DNA of 64,000 bases, taken from positions 496,001-560,000 of the forward strand of contig NC_089190.1 of NCBI RefSeq assembly GCF_947507565.1, written 5' to 3'. A program made the translations under genes and the position numbers. The notes under the pieces are model-generated. The model was not told the origin of the DNA. It saw nothing but the letters and a program-made list of their open reading frames with translations, and ran no database searches. Source of the DNA: Oscarella lobularis. Its lineage: Eukaryota; Porifera; Homoscleromorpha; Homosclerophorida; Oscarellidae. Positions 63,500 through 64,000 of this stretch are shown in pieces (position 1 is the first letter of the stretch; each line of letters begins with the position of its first letter).

Positions 63500-64000
63500 A
63501 CCAACGGCGGCGGAACGAATTTTTTGTTGAGGGGGCTAAACGGCGCGCAAAAATTTTTTTGACCACGCCCACTCAAGACTGCATTTCCGGCGTTTTCGGC
63601 ATTTCAGCGCTATGTTGGATAAAGCCTCCTATAAATTAGATGTCAGATTGTAAAATACGCTCCTTAGAGAAAAACAGGTAAATTTACTCCTACTGTATAT
63701 ATATTGAGAGATATACGTGCTCACTTAAATAATTTTTATCTTTAAAAATTGCCGAAAAACTCCCTTCTCCTTTCATTCCTTTCGCAAAAATCTTTGGCAA
63801 CTTGAGCTAAATCTACAGTGTCTGTTACGTGCTTATGGATGTGTAAAATAGCTGCATTATTAAGTCTTTTTTGAGTCATAGTTGTTCTAAGGTAAGTTTT
63901 GAGACGACGCAAAGAAGAAAAAGATCTTTCAGCTGTAGCAGTACTCACTGGTGCAGTTAGAAATATTCTTAGTAGCTTGTCAACTTCCGAGAGCATTATT
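63500..64000 (-). mobile_element. hAT transposon, 3' end running off the window
   Basis: The sequence 63530-63600 (reverse complement GGGCGTGGTCAAAAAAATTT and following) matches the subterminal part of the short hAT-like element at 43205-43240 (GGGCGTGGTCGCAAAATTTT), so this is the terminus of the same broad family. The transposase C-terminus is described separately. The rest of the element lies beyond position 64000. Confidence 0.6.
63742..63996 (-). CDS. hAT transposase C-terminal dimerisation domain, partial
   Basis: The minus-strand frame ends at 63742 and is open to the window edge. It reads VDKLLRIFLTAPVSTATAER, SFSSLRRLKTYLRTTMTQKR, LNNAAILHIHKHVTD, then a charged tail ending REFFGNF. 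This is the Dimer_Tnp_hAT region (TAERSFSxLRRLKTYLRxTM pattern) of ZMYM/TTF-finger-type hAT transposases. The catalytic part is outside the window. No defect is seen in the part present. Confidence 0.85.
   Translation of the reverse strand: MLSEVDKLLRIFLTAPVSTATAERSFSSLRRLKTYLRTTMTQKRLNNAAILHIHKHVTDTVDLAQVAKDFCERNERRREFFGNF

Overview
The window looks like nuclear DNA of an early-branching animal, most likely a sponge (Porifera). This is an inference. A piece of mitochondrial nad5 at 61.2-62.9 kb uses TGA as Trp and AGA as Arg, which is mitochondrial code 4 (used by sponges, cnidarians and placozoans). Genes have very short introns (about 40-75 bp). The transposon families present (Ngaro/DIRS-like, Helitron, P, Mutator, Tigger, DUF6589, integrase-core) are those commonly reported from such genomes. 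The window is dominated by mobile DNA; only a few stretches look like host genes, and most of those are broken.

Layout. 0-2 kb: CGA-rich low-complexity sequence and a 1.1-kb minisatellite. 2-6.5 kb: a lone RBBP4-like WD-repeat exon, a GC-rich SINE-like block, an alanyl-tRNA synthetase pseudogene (minus) and unidentified sequence. 6.7-10.7 kb: a decayed Ngaro/DIRS-type tyrosine-recombinase retrotransposon (minus). 10.7-12.5 kb: a Mutator-like (PF20700-type) gene. 12.5-20.3 kb: sparse DNA with repeated MITE-like blocks, an RRM gene fragment (minus) and a TKL-like kinase gene (plus). 20.7-24.9 kb: a P-element-like transposase relic between two minus-strand copies of an unnamed family. 25.6-34.8 kb: a Helitron Rep relic split by a very young Ty3/Gypsy element (identical 168-bp LTRs, perfect 5-bp target duplication) and running in frame into a DUF6589 gene. 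34.9-45 kb: RecQ fragments, HIRAN remnants, head-to-head integrase-core elements and a short hAT-like element. 45.13-58.85 kb: the centrepiece, a 13.7-kb Mutator-like element (MULE). 59-60.5 kb: a second PF20700-type copy. 61.2-63 kb: the mitochondrial insertion. 63.5-64 kb: the 3' end of a hAT transposase.

The MULE is bounded by a perfect 9-bp target duplication (GTTTGAATT) and imperfect terminal inverted repeats. Inside each terminus lies an inverted minisatellite array of about 0.9-1.2 kb. It holds two genes whose inferred exons sum to clean open frames: an 828-aa zinc finger/DDE/SWIM transposase (11 exons) and a 753-aa P-loop NTPase of no family I can name (14 exons). Intron 6 of the NTPase gene contains a 4.8-kb DUF7869-type transposon, and that transposon's own transposase is split by an intact 2.5-kb Tigger/pogo element. 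The Tigger encodes a transposase ending in a PCNA-binding-type motif and, divergently, a small HIRAN-domain protein. Two further HIRAN remnants (36.9 and 44.8 kb) suggest this cargo recurs.

Certainty: element boundaries resting on target duplications plus inverted or direct repeats are strong. Exon models are by eye, checked only by splice dinucleotides and frame sums. Family names come from remembered motifs, not from searches.
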